Positions 23,659 through 32,086 of a stretch of DNA of 32,696 nt are shown here, in pieces. The stretch lies in the NCBI GenBank assembly GCA_001874325.1, contig MPCW01000019.1, positions 1-32,696 on the forward strand, read 5' to 3'. A model generated the notes under the pieces. It did not search any database. It was not told the origin of the DNA and saw only the letters and a list, made by a program, of their open reading frames with translations. The stretch's first letter is position 1, and every line of letters starts with the position of its first letter. A program made the position numbers and the translations under genes. The stretch is from Flavobacterium sp. MedPE-SWcel (lineage in GTDB: Bacteria > Bacteroidota > Bacteroidia > Flavobacteriales > Flavobacteriaceae).

Positions 23659-24639
23659 TTATATTTCTTCAGATGCGTTGTTATCTGTAAAAGTAATATT
23701 TTTCTTTGGCGCTGTATTTACCTTTAAATCAAAGATATCAAAACGGTTATAATGTCCTAATATATCGTGCATTTGCTTTGGTTGTATACATTTAGATAAA
23801 TCTATATCAGCATATACAATACCCTCATCATCAATAAGCGGTTCACCTATAGTAGCTCCGTTAGGACCAAGAAAACCAGTAAAAGCACTATTTTTCCGAG
23901 TTAATAACTCCTCTGCATTCGGTACATCTTCCTTCATTTCATCTATAATCTCTTTTGTAATAGTAGAACATGATACTATGGTAAACAATTTCCCTTCAAA
24001 AGAGTGTGCCGCAGCACGTATTTTTATTGCCTCAGCCATGTTATAATCGGGCGGTGCTACTGGTAATGATATATAATTGGCTATATGTATTAATTCACCT
24101 TGTGATAGCAACGTGTAACGCGCTAGAGTGTTTGTGTTTTCTCCACAAGCTAATGTTCCTATAGGACCAATTTCTGTATCATATACTTTAAGTGAAGAAC
24201 CATCACCACCTGTCCAAGTCAATTTTTCTGCCCAAGTAGGCACTAACTTACGGTGTTTACCAATTAGTTTTCCCTTATTATCTATAATTAGGTTGGTATT
24301 ATATATTTCCCCCATACTTTGCCCGCGCTCATTTACACCAATTACCACATGGCAATTATGTTCTTTAGCAGCTTCGCAAAGTCTATCTGTTTCAGGGCCC
24401 GGAACAGTTATAGAATTTATGTATAGTTTTTCATACCATTTACTACCTTGTACTGGTGTCATTATCCAGTTCCAATATGGGTAACCTGCTACAAACACTT
24501 CTGGAAATGCTACTAATGAAGCACCATTACTAGCAGCTTCAGCTATTATAGAGCAAGATTTTTCTACTGTTGCATCTACATCAAGAAAAACAGAAGAGGC
24601 TTGTACAGCAGCAGCTTTAAATTTTGGTAAATCTAACAT
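23659..24639 (-). CDS. Nitrilase-superfamily carbon-nitrogen hydrolase with a CGEN nucleophile motif
   Basis: The 326-residue cytosolic protein has the Glu-Lys-Cys triad: Glu47 in VAFPEVFVAGYP, Lys131 in GKHRKLVPTWAEKL and Cys165 in GTLACGENTN. It also has the nitrilase-branch segments LTWTGGDGSSL and the C-terminal GHYNRFDIFDL, so it is closer to true nitrilases than to carbamoylases. The usual CWEN/CWEH motif of nitrilases is CGEN here, which may alter the substrate pocket or favour amide hydrolysis. It sits between the thioesterase (63-base gap) and the dioxygenase (30-base gap) in the operon. It could release an aromatic acid from its nitrile, or remove ammonia from a maleamate-like intermediate. 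The substrate is not decided by sequence. Confidence 0.82.
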   Translation of the reverse strand: MLDLPKFKAAAVQASSVFLDVDATVEKSCSIIAEAASNGASLVAFPEVFVAGYPYWNWIMTPVQGSKWYEKLYINSITVPGPETDRLCEAAKEHNCHVVIGVNERGQSMGEIYNTNLIIDNKGKLIGKHRKLVPTWAEKLTWTGGDGSSLKVYDTEIGPIGTLACGENTNTLARYTLLSQGELIHIANYISLPVAPPDYNMAEAIKIRAAAHSFEGKLFTIVSCSTITKEIIDEMKEDVPNAEELLTRKNSAFTGFLGPNGATIGEPLIDDEGIVYADIDLSKCIQPKQMHDILGHYNRFDIFDLKVNTAPKKNITFTDNNASEEI

Positions 24640-24702
24640 TGATTATAAATTTTAAATTATACCTATCGAACTGTATTCGAGGTACTATTATTTTTATCGC
24701 TA

Positions 24703-25128
24703 TTAAGCAATAATATATTTTTCTAATATTGTACGCATATCATCAGGGAATCCGCTTGCTTTTATGCCTTTTCTATCATCTGAAAACTCTACACGAACTA
24801 AAGTTACTTCGCCTTCAAGGCAAGTAGAACCATCTTCGTGCTCAAATTTAAATCCACAATGCATCGAAGCTCCACCAAGATTTTTAATCCAAAGAGATTT
24901 TGTTAGTTCATCGCCTAATCGTGCTGCTTTCTTAAACTGTATTTTTAAATCTACAGTAGGTATTCCGCCTGTTTCATGTAAATTTTTGAAAGGCATATTT
25001 AAAGCCTCTTCATAAAAATCTTCTACTAAGCAGTTCAACATCTCTAAAAAGCGAGGATAAAAAACTATCCCTGCATAATCTACATGCTGAAAGCGTACTT
25101 GTTCTTTTTTTATAAATGCGTTTTCCAT
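24703..25128 (-). CDS. 4-hydroxybenzoyl-CoA thioesterase-like hotdog acyl-CoA thioesterase
   Basis: The 141-residue protein has the 4HBT active-site pattern VRFQHVDYAGIVFYPRFLEM with Asp17, the catalytic position in the 4-hydroxybenzoyl-CoA thioesterase family. FKNLHETGGIPTVDLKIQF and GEVTLVRVEF complete the hotdog fold. It should hydrolyse the hydroxylated aryl-CoA to the free acid before ring cleavage. Its ATG overlaps the CoA ligase stop by one base (TAATG), so the two are translationally coupled, which supports action on the ligase-derived CoA thioester. Confidence 0.88.
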   Translation of the reverse strand: MENAFIKKEQVRFQHVDYAGIVFYPRFLEMLNCLVEDFYEEALNMPFKNLHETGGIPTVDLKIQFKKAARLGDELTKSLWIKNLGGASMHCGFKFEHEDGSTCLEGEVTLVRVEFSDDRKGIKASGFPDDMRTILEKYIIA

Positions 25129-26744
25129 TACGCTTGTACTATATTTTTAAGTTTAAATCGTTGTATTTTTCCTGTTTCTGTTTTAGGCAAAGTATCTAAA
25201 TAACATACTTTTCTAGGGTATTTGTAAGGAGCTGCCGATGCTTTAAACCAGTCTTGTATCTCTTTTGTAAAAGCATCATTTGCTTTATCCTTTTCTTTAA
25301 GTACTATATAAGCACATACTAACATTCCTCTGCTTTCGTCTGGCACACCTACTACAGCACACTCTTCGATAACATCATGCATTAGTAGTACATTTTCTAC
25401 TTCTATTGCCGAAATATTATAACCCGATGAAATAATCATATCATCACCTCGTGCTACAAACCAAAAATAACCATCTTCATCTTTACGGAAAACATCTCCC
25501 GTAATATTCCAACCATTTTCTACATATTTTTGCTGACGTTCTTCATTAGCCAAGTATTTACACCCTGTAACACCTCTAACAGCAAGTCGACCTGCTTCTC
25601 CAATAGGAGCTTCATTACCATTAGCATCTACAATTTTGGCTTCATATCCACGAATAGGCAAACCTGTAGCTCCTTTTTTCATTGTTTCCTCGTTAGAGGA
25701 AATAAAGATATGAAGTATCTCGGTAGCACCAATACCATCTATAATTTTTAACCCTGTAGCATCGTACCAGTCATCCCAAACCTTTGTAGGTAATGTTTCT
25801 CCTGCCGATACACATTTTCGTAATGACGAAATATCATAATCGGCTACTTTTGTAGTAATTACACGCCAAGCAGTAGGGGCAGTAAAACAAATAGTTATTT
25901 TATAATCTTGTATTGCTTTAAGTAATAAATCTGGTGCTGGCTTTTCTAGAAGAAAAGTAGATCCCCCAAAATAGAATGGGAATAATACTAATCCTCCTAA
26001 ACCAAAGGTAAACCCTAGTGGTGGACTACCTATAAAAACGTCTTCTGTTGTAGGTTGTAACGAGTATTTAGGGAAAGCTTCGCACACTAATAAAATATCT
26101 TTATGATAATGCGCTGTCATTTTAGGTCTCCCTGTAGTACCCGATGTAAACCCTATAATAGCTACCGAATCTGACTTTGTAGTGTAGTTCTCAAATGTTG
26201 TAGACTTATCAACCATTAACGCTTCTAGTTTTTTTGTGCTTTCACCAGTACCGTCAAAAGAAACAACTTGTTGTAAATAAGGTGACTTTACAGCTAAAAT
26301 ATCATCTTCGAGTCTATAATCACTAAAAGCATGCGATATTTTAGCACTTTCAGTCATTACGCTAAGTTCTTTTTCGCGTAACAAAGGCATCGTTGCTACT
26401 ACAACTCCACCAGCTTTTAGTATACCAAACCAACAGGCAACATACATAGGGTTATTAGCCGAACGTATTAATACTCTGTTTCCTGAAACAAAACCAAGAT
26501 CGTCTTTTAATACATGTGCAATTTGATTCGCTTTTTCATATAAATCGTTATATGTCCATGTAATATCAAAAGTGCGAATAGCAACTTTATCTCCGTTGCC
26601 TTCAGCAATATGCCTATCCAGTAATTGTTCAACACAGTTTAAGTTTTCAGGAAATTCAAAGTCTGAATGTCCTGTAAAACACTCTGCTTGTAATGAAGCG
26701 GGCGGTAAATTATCATGCGTAAAATTATCGTCGTAATGTTTCAT
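25128..26744 (-). CDS. Aryl-CoA ligase, 2-aminobenzoate-CoA ligase-like (AMP-forming)
   Basis: The predicted reaction is aromatic carboxylate + ATP + CoA to aryl-CoA. The frame is open from a GTG at 26747, but the next codon is ATG (26744), which I take as the start, giving 538 residues. ANL-family motifs in order are the P-loop TSGTTGRPK (200-208), the aryl pocket segment FTAPTAWRV, IIDGIGATEI (334-343), TGDVFRKDEDGYFWFVARGDD (415-435) and the catalytic Lys526 in PKTETGKIQR. The N-terminal LPP.....FPENLNCVEQLLDRHIAEGNGDK pattern resembles 2-aminobenzoate-CoA ligases. Salicylate or another benzoate could also fit. It lies 11 bases after the hydroxylase gene and overlaps the thioesterase gene by one base. 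Confidence 0.87.
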   Translation of the reverse strand: MKHYDDNFTHDNLPPASLQAECFTGHSDFEFPENLNCVEQLLDRHIAEGNGDKVAIRTFDITWTYNDLYEKANQIAHVLKDDLGFVSGNRVLIRSANNPMYVACWFGILKAGGVVVATMPLLREKELSVMTESAKISHAFSDYRLEDDILAVKSPYLQQVVSFDGTGESTKKLEALMVDKSTTFENYTTKSDSVAIIGFTSGTTGRPKMTAHYHKDILLVCEAFPKYSLQPTTEDVFIGSPPLGFTFGLGGLVLFPFYFGGSTFLLEKPAPDLLLKAIQDYKITICFTAPTAWRVITTKVADYDISSLRKCVSAGETLPTKVWDDWYDATGLKIIDGIGATEILHIFISSNEETMKKGATGLPIRGYEAKIVDANGNEAPIGEAGRLAVRGVTGCKYLANEERQQKYVENGWNITGDVFRKDEDGYFWFVARGDDMIISSGYNISAIEVENVLLMHDVIEECAVVGVPDESRGMLVCAYIVLKEKDKANDAFTKEIQDWFKASAAPYKYPRKVCYLDTLPKTETGKIQRFKLKNIVQA

Positions 26745-26755
26745 CACTTTAAGTG

Positions 26756-29068
26756 TTACTTTTTATGCGTTAATGGTTTTAATGCTTTTTTCATGTTTTC
26801 AGCATTTCTACGTTGTCCTGCTATATACGGGTACAAGTGCGGTGTTGCCGACATATAAGGTTTAGGTATTTCTAACTCTTCTAGGTTTTTAGCCTTATGC
26901 TGTTCATAAGCTTGTGCATTACGCACAAAATAAGGATCTAATAACAGTGTTTTACCTAATGCTACTAAATCAGCACGACCATTTAATAGTATTGTATTAA
27001 TTTGATCTATATCTTGAATATATCCTGCAGTAATAGTAGGTACATTTACCTCATTACGTACCATATCAGAGAATGGCGTTTGCCACATTCTACCAATAGC
27101 TGGTTTTTCATCTTCTACAGTTAACCCTGTAGATACGTTTATTATATCTGCCCCAGCTTGTTTAAAAGCTTCGGCAATAGTTAATACATCATCTTCTGTT
27201 ATTCCATTTTCAGCCCAATCTGATGCCGAAATACGTACTGACATTGGTTTCTCTTTCGGGAATATCTCACGCATAGCGTTAAATACTCGTAATGGGAATT
27301 TTAATCGATTTTCAATACTTCCACCAAACCCATCCGTTCGAATATTAGTTAATGGAGATAAGAAAGAAGCTAATAAAAACCCATGATGAGCCTGTAGCTC
27401 TATCATATCAAAACCTGCTTCATCTGCATTTTTAGCAGCGTTAACAAACTCAGCAGTTATAGTATCCATATCAGCTATAGTCATCTCTCTAGGAGTAGCC
27501 ATGGCATCACTAAATGAAATAGGGGAAGCAGATAGTAATTCCCAAGCATTATCTATTGCTTCATTTTTAGCATCCCAATAAAACTTCATTGCGCCTTTAC
27601 GTCCTGAATGTCCTATTTGAATTCCTATTTTAGAAGTACTATTTTTATGAACAAAATCAACAACACGTTTCCATGCAATAACCTGTTCTTTAGACCATAT
27701 ACCTGTACAACCTAAAGTTATTCTTCCAGTATTAGATACGGCTGTAGCTTCGGTTAAAATTAACCCTAAACCACCTGTAGCACGTGAACCATAATGTGTC
27801 AAGTGCCAATCGTTAACAACTCCTTCTTCAGCAGAATATTGTTCCATAGGGCTCATCACGATACGATTATCTAACGTCATATCTCGTAATGAAAATGATG
27901 TAAATGCTGCTGCTGTATTCGTGTTATCACTAGCTGCTTTTTCATTAAACTCTTGTAATACCTTTTGAGTAAATGAAGCGTCACGCAATCCTAAATTTTC
28001 GAAAGTTACTTTTTTAGCACGCGTCATAGTACTAAAAGCAAACTTCATAAAGTCATGTTGCATATGTCTATCCATATGCTCAAACCAGTCAAGCGATACG
28101 TTAGCAGCATGCTGTATCATTTCTACACGATTACGACGTAGTTTATCGTAATTTTCAAAAACAGCGGGTATATTCTTAGTATGTTTTATAACAGAGTCAG
28201 CCAAAGCAATAGCACACTCCATAGCTAGTTTTGTACCAGACCCAATAGAGTAGTGGGCTGTAGCTTTAGCATCACCAAGTAATACTATATTATCTTTATG
28301 CCAATTTTTATTAGTAATGGCTGGGAATTGTCTCCAATGCGAACGGTTAGATATTAAACCATGACCATCAAGTTCTTCTTTAAACAACTCAGATAGTTTA
28401 GCAATAGTATCCTCTTCATCTGTAACGTCAAATCCTGCTTTTTGCCAAGTTTCATCAGTAGTCTCAAATATCCAAGTACTCATACCTTCTTCATACTGAT
28501 AAGTATGCGCTACAAATGTACCGTAAGGTGTACTTCTAAAAAAGTACGTAAAAGCATCGAGTGGGCGAGTAGACCCCATCCACACAAAGCGATTGCTTTT
28601 CATTTCTACTTTAGTACCAAAGTCTTCAGTAAACTGTTCTCTTATACCGCTATTAATCCCATCAGAAGCTACAATGATATCTGAATCAGCAAATTGCGAT
28701 AAATCAGTAACATTAGCTTCAAAATTCAAATTAACACCTACCTCTTGACAACGTTGCTGTAATAACTGTAATAATGTTTTACGAGAACATCCACAAAAGC
28801 CATTACCCGTAACACGTACTTTTTCACCATCACGAGCTACATCAAGCTCATCCCAATAAGCAAAACGACTACGTATAAGGTCATAAGAATCAGGGTCACG
28901 AGTTAAAAACTCACTTAATGTTTCATCAGAAAACACAACACCAAATCCAAAAGAATCATCGGCTTTGTTACGTTCATAAACATTTATATCATAACTGGGC
29001 ATTGCCTTTTTTAAAAGGATAGAAAAATACAACCCTCCAGGGCCTCCGCCTATTACTGTTATTTTCAT
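26756..29068 (-). CDS. Bifunctional aryl-CoA 5-hydroxylase/oxidoreductase (FAD monooxygenase fused to an Old Yellow Enzyme domain)
   Basis: The family comprises salicylyl-CoA 5-hydroxylase and 2-aminobenzoyl-CoA monooxygenase/reductase. I start at the ATG at 29068 (770 residues) because MKITVIGGGPGGLYFS begins the FAD fold. The upstream in-frame start at 29104 would add 12 residues lying inside the flavin reductase gene. The N-terminal monooxygenase (1-375) has GxGxxG (6-12), the DG motif ASDGINSGIRE (134-144) and the GD motif LLGDAKATAHYSIGSGTK (263-280). The C-terminal OYE-like TIM barrel (388-735) has PMEQYSAEEG, GIQIGHSGRKG, ELQAHHGFLLASFLSPLTN, R577TDGFGGS and a C-terminal FMN-binding GRADLVALGK. 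Length fits the fused family. It starts four bases after the flavin reductase stop. Confidence 0.9.
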   Translation of the reverse strand: MKITVIGGGPGGLYFSILLKKAMPSYDINVYERNKADDSFGFGVVFSDETLSEFLTRDPDSYDLIRSRFAYWDELDVARDGEKVRVTGNGFCGCSRKTLLQLLQQRCQEVGVNLNFEANVTDLSQFADSDIIVASDGINSGIREQFTEDFGTKVEMKSNRFVWMGSTRPLDAFTYFFRSTPYGTFVAHTYQYEEGMSTWIFETTDETWQKAGFDVTDEEDTIAKLSELFKEELDGHGLISNRSHWRQFPAITNKNWHKDNIVLLGDAKATAHYSIGSGTKLAMECAIALADSVIKHTKNIPAVFENYDKLRRNRVEMIQHAANVSLDWFEHMDRHMQHDFMKFAFSTMTRAKKVTFENLGLRDASFTQKVLQEFNEKAASDNTNTAAAFTSFSLRDMTLDNRIVMSPMEQYSAEEGVVNDWHLTHYGSRATGGLGLILTEATAVSNTGRITLGCTGIWSKEQVIAWKRVVDFVHKNSTSKIGIQIGHSGRKGAMKFYWDAKNEAIDNAWELLSASPISFSDAMATPREMTIADMDTITAEFVNAAKNADEAGFDMIELQAHHGFLLASFLSPLTNIRTDGFGGSIENRLKFPLRVFNAMREIFPKEKPMSVRISASDWAENGITEDDVLTIAEAFKQAGADIINVSTGLTVEDEKPAIGRMWQTPFSDMVRNEVNVPTITAGYIQDIDQINTILLNGRADLVALGKTLLLDPYFVRNAQAYEQHKAKNLEELEIPKPYMSATPHLYPYIAGQRRNAENMKKALKPLTHKK

Positions 29069-29072
29069 TATA

Positions 29073-29681
29073 TTATAATGGTCTTTTAATTGAGAAAACT
29101 TCACCTAGTCCTGCATAGTTTGATCCTGCCAAACGAGCAACGGGCTTATAAGTTTCCATGTTTATTTTAAAATTATCTAGTAGTATCGAATCATTTATAT
29201 GAAACATCACAATTTTACCTATCATAATGGTAGCACCACCATTTTTATGCCCTTCAAGGCTATAATGATGTACTAGTTCACATTCAAAGCTTACAGGGCT
29301 TTCTTTTACTCTCGGTGGTTTTACTAAAACCGAAGGTTCAGCCGTAAGTTCTGCATAATCAAACTCACTTTCATTTGACGGTACATTAGCTGATGTAGCA
29401 TTCATCGCTTCAACCAATTCTACAGTAGCAAGATTAACTACAAATTGTTTTGTAGCAAGTACATTATTTAATGTGTCTTTGTTTTTATCTCCAGTACGAA
29501 CGGTAGAAAACATAACGTGCGGCGGGTCTTCTCCCACAGCATTAAAGAATGAAAATGGAGCTAAGTTTGTCACTCCATCTTCGCTTACGCTAGAAATCCA
29601 ACCAATAGGTCTAGGGATAACTGATCCGGTTAATATCTTGTATACGTCTTTCTGACTTATATTTAATGGGTCAATCTGCAT
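29073..29681 (-). CDS. Flavin reductase-like FMN-binding split-barrel protein
   Basis: The 202-residue protein starts QIDPLNISQKDVYKILTGSVIPRPIGWISSVSEDG and continues LAPFSFFNAVGEDPP, the signature of the flavin reductase/flavoredoxin split-barrel family. KNKDTLNNVLATKQFVVNLA follows around residue 85. Such proteins bind FMN and either reduce free flavin for a partner monooxygenase or catalyse an unknown redox step. It is the first gene of the operon and ends four bases before the hydroxylase start, implying that its product works with that enzyme or its flavins. The hydroxylase family carries its own FAD and uses NADH, so the need for a separate reductase is unclear. Confidence 0.85.
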   Translation of the reverse strand: MQIDPLNISQKDVYKILTGSVIPRPIGWISSVSEDGVTNLAPFSFFNAVGEDPPHVMFSTVRTGDKNKDTLNNVLATKQFVVNLATVELVEAMNATSANVPSNESEFDYAELTAEPSVLVKPPRVKESPVSFECELVHHYSLEGHKNGGATIMIGKIVMFHINDSILLDNFKINMETYKPVARLAGSNYAGLGEVFSIKRPL

Positions 29682-29700
29682 TTCTAAAATATGTTTCCCA

Positions 29701-29708
29701 CAAATAAA
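29701..29708 (-). promoter_or_regulatory. Possible -7 box for the catabolic operon
   Basis: On the minus strand this reads TTTATTTG, one base from TAnnTTTG, and ends 19 bases before the first ATG of the operon. It is the best match in the proper place but is not an exact one. Confidence 0.28.
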
Positions 29709-29821
29709 AGAAAATTTATCAGGTATAGTTTAATATTTTAGTAATAAAATTACATTTTTTAAATTTCACAGTATGATAAAATAGCTTACAATTTTATATC
29801 ATGAAAATGTTAATTATCGTT

Positions 29822-29829
29822 TATGTTTG
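29822..29829 (+). promoter_or_regulatory. Possible -7 box for acs
   Basis: TATGTTTG is an exact TAnnTTTG match but lies about 190 bases before the acs ATG. Weaker seven-of-eight matches (for example TATATTTA near 29976) are closer to the gene, so the true start site is uncertain. Confidence 0.28.
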
Positions 29830-30018
29830 ATTAATAGTAGTATATAAATCTTTTATTACTGAGAATTATATAAAAAAACAATCTACCTCGAACTACAATC
29901 TAAATTAATAGAAAGTAAAGTTATAATGATGTATTATGTTTATATAAATATGTAGGATTTATATTTTATCATTGATATATTTACAAATTATATCAAATCC
30001 CTAAAAAAATTAATAAAA

Positions 30019-31926
30019 ATGAGTTATTATCGGGTAGCCAGTTTAGAACAGTATTTTAAACATTATAATAAGTCTTTAAGAGAACCTAGAAAATTTTGGG
30101 ATAGAATAGCTGACGAAAATTTTACATGGTACCAAAAATGGGACAAAGTTGTAGAGTTTGACATGCAAGAGGCCGAAATTAAATGGTATCTGAATGCTAA
30201 AGTAAATATTACAAAAAACTGTATCGATAGGCATTTAGCCAAAAGAGGTGAAAAAACAGCTATAATTTTTGAACCTAATAATCCTGACGAAGATGCTCAG
30301 CACATTACTTATAACGAACTTTATGAAAGAGTTTGTAAAATGGCTAATGTATTGCGTAGTCAAGGTATTAAAAAAGGGGATAGGGTATGTGTATACTTAC
30401 CAATGATTCCTGAACTTGCTATAACTGTTTTAGCTTGCGCAAGAATAGGTGCAATACACTCTGTTGTATTTGCTGGTTTTTCTGCTTCGGCAGTAGCTAG
30501 TAGAATAAACGATAGTGGATGTAAAATGGTAGTAACATCTGATGGAGGTTTTAGAGGTAATAAAACTATAGACCTTAAAGGTATTATAGACGAAGCGCTA
30601 CAAAAATGTGATACTGTAGAAGATGTATTAGTTGTTAAAAGAACTAATGCAGAAATAAACATGCAGGAGGGACGTGATAAATGGCTACAACCCTTATTAG
30701 ATGAAGCTATGGATACTAATGTAGCTGAAATAATGGATGCAGAAGATCCTTTATTTATATTATATACATCAGGATCTACAGGTAAGCCAAAAGGGATGCT
30801 ACATACTACAGCTGGTTATATGGTATATTCAGCTTATACATTCAAAAATATTTTTGCTTACGAAGAAAATGATGTATACTGGTGTACTGCCGATATAGGT
30901 TGGATTACTGGACATTCATATATTGTATATGGACCTTTATTAAATGGAGGAACAACTGTATTATTTGAGGGAATACCATCTTACCCTGACTTTGGGCGCT
31001 TCTGGGAAGTTGTAGATAAGCATAAAGTTACTCAATTTTACACAGCACCCACAGCTATAAGAGCTCTTGCTAAAGAAAACTTAGAGTGGGTAGATAAATA
31101 TGATCTTTCTTCCCTTAAAGTAATAGGATCTGTAGGAGAGCCTATTAATGAAGAAGCTTGGCACTGGTATAATGACCATGTAGGTAAGAAAAAATCACCT
31201 ATTGTAGATACTTGGTGGCAAACTGAGACTGGAGGTATTATGATATCGCCATTACCATTTATAACACCTACAAAACCTACTTATGCTACTTTACCATTAC
31301 CTGGTGTACAACCAGTATTAATGGATGATAGACGTAATGAAATAGAAGGAAATCAAGTAGTAGGTAGTCTTTGTATAAAATTCCCTTGGCCAGGTATGGC
31401 ACGAACTATTTGGGGAGATCATCAAAGATTTAAAGACACTTATTTTACAGCCTTTCCAGGTAAATATTTTACAGGAGATGGAGCTTTACGTGATGAAGTA
31501 GGGTATTATAGAATAACTGGTCGTGTAGATGATGTTGTTATAGTTTCAGGGCATAACTTAGGTACAGCACCTATAGAAGATGCAATTAATGAACATCCTG
31601 CTGTGGCAGAATCAGCTATTGTTGGTTTCCCACACGATGTAAAAGGAAATGCACTTTATGGCTTTATAATACTAAAAGAATCAGGGGAAGGGCGTGATAG
31701 AGATAACTTAATTAGAGAAATTAATGAACACGTTTCTAGCCATATAGGCCCTATAGCAAAACTAGATAAAATTCAATTTGTATCGGGCTTGCCAAAAACA
31801 CGTTCTGGTAAAATTATGCGTAGAATATTGCGTAAAATTGCCGAAGGTGATTATTCTAATTTTGGAGATACTTCGACATTATTAAATCCTGAAATTGTAG
31901 AAGAAATAAAAGAAGGAAGAATATAA
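30019..31926 (+). CDS. acs: Acetyl-CoA synthetase (AMP-forming)
   Basis: The enzyme converts acetate, ATP and CoA to acetyl-CoA in the cytosol. The 635-residue length fits. The motifs are an N-terminal ACAS_N-like region with FWDRIADENFTWYQKWDKV, the HSVVFAGFSASAVASRI segment (about 147-163), the P-loop YTSGSTGKPKGM (249-260), TADIGWITGHSYIVYGPL, DTWWQTETGG near residue 400, YRITGRVDDVVIVSGHNLGTAPIE, and the conserved Lys598 in PKTRSGKIMRR, the site commonly regulated by acetylation. It is divergent from the aromatic operon and ends at a long palindrome. Propionate may be a secondary substrate. Confidence 0.95.
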   Translation: MSYYRVASLEQYFKHYNKSLREPRKFWDRIADENFTWYQKWDKVVEFDMQEAEIKWYLNAKVNITKNCIDRHLAKRGEKTAIIFEPNNPDEDAQHITYNELYERVCKMANVLRSQGIKKGDRVCVYLPMIPELAITVLACARIGAIHSVVFAGFSASAVASRINDSGCKMVVTSDGGFRGNKTIDLKGIIDEALQKCDTVEDVLVVKRTNAEINMQEGRDKWLQPLLDEAMDTNVAEIMDAEDPLFILYTSGSTGKPKGMLHTTAGYMVYSAYTFKNIFAYEENDVYWCTADIGWITGHSYIVYGPLLNGGTTVLFEGIPSYPDFGRFWEVVDKHKVTQFYTAPTAIRALAKENLEWVDKYDLSSLKVIGSVGEPINEEAWHWYNDHVGKKKSPIVDTWWQTETGGIMISPLPFITPTKPTYATLPLPGVQPVLMDDRRNEIEGNQVVGSLCIKFPWPGMARTIWGDHQRFKDTYFTAFPGKYFTGDGALRDEVGYYRITGRVDDVVIVSGHNLGTAPIEDAINEHPAVAESAIVGFPHDVKGNALYGFIILKESGEGRDRDNLIREINEHVSSHIGPIAKLDKIQFVSGLPKTRSGKIMRRILRKIAEGDYSNFGDTSTLLNPEIVEEIKEGRI

Positions 31927-31948
31927 GAATTTACCTGTATAATTTTAG

Positions 31949-31984
31949 TAAAAGGTGATTCTAGTTAACTAGAATCACCTTTTA
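31949..31984. terminator. Perfect palindrome acting as terminator after acs
   Basis: The arms at 31949-31966 and 31967-31984 are exact reverse complements (18 base pairs, centred on GTTAAC). The hairpin ends CCTTTTATATTTT, giving a U-rich tail. It lies 23 bases after the acs stop. Confidence 0.78.
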
Positions 31985-32086
31985 TATTTTAACAAATATT
32001 TAAAATATAAAGGTTTGTTAAAGTCTAACTGTTTTTAAGTAATAGATATACTTTTACAAAACATAACAATCAAACTTAAAAGGAAT

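Larger units (their letters stand above)
29682..30018. other. 337-base divergent intergenic region between the catabolic operon and acs
   Basis: No open reading frame, RNA gene or long inverted repeat is evident. The DNA is very AT-rich. The region should hold the promoters of both the eight-gene operon (-) and acs (+), and any operator controlling them. Candidate -7 boxes are listed separately. Confidence 0.7.

Noticed and set aside
26745..26747. GTG one codon before the CoA ligase ATG as the start
   Set aside because: The adjacent ATG at 26744 is the more likely initiator, and nothing in the family requires the extra residue.
29069..29104. Upstream in-frame start for the hydroxylase, giving 12 extra residues
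   Set aside because: The extension lies inside the flavin reductase coding region, and the FAD fold begins exactly at the ATG at 29068, as in relatives.
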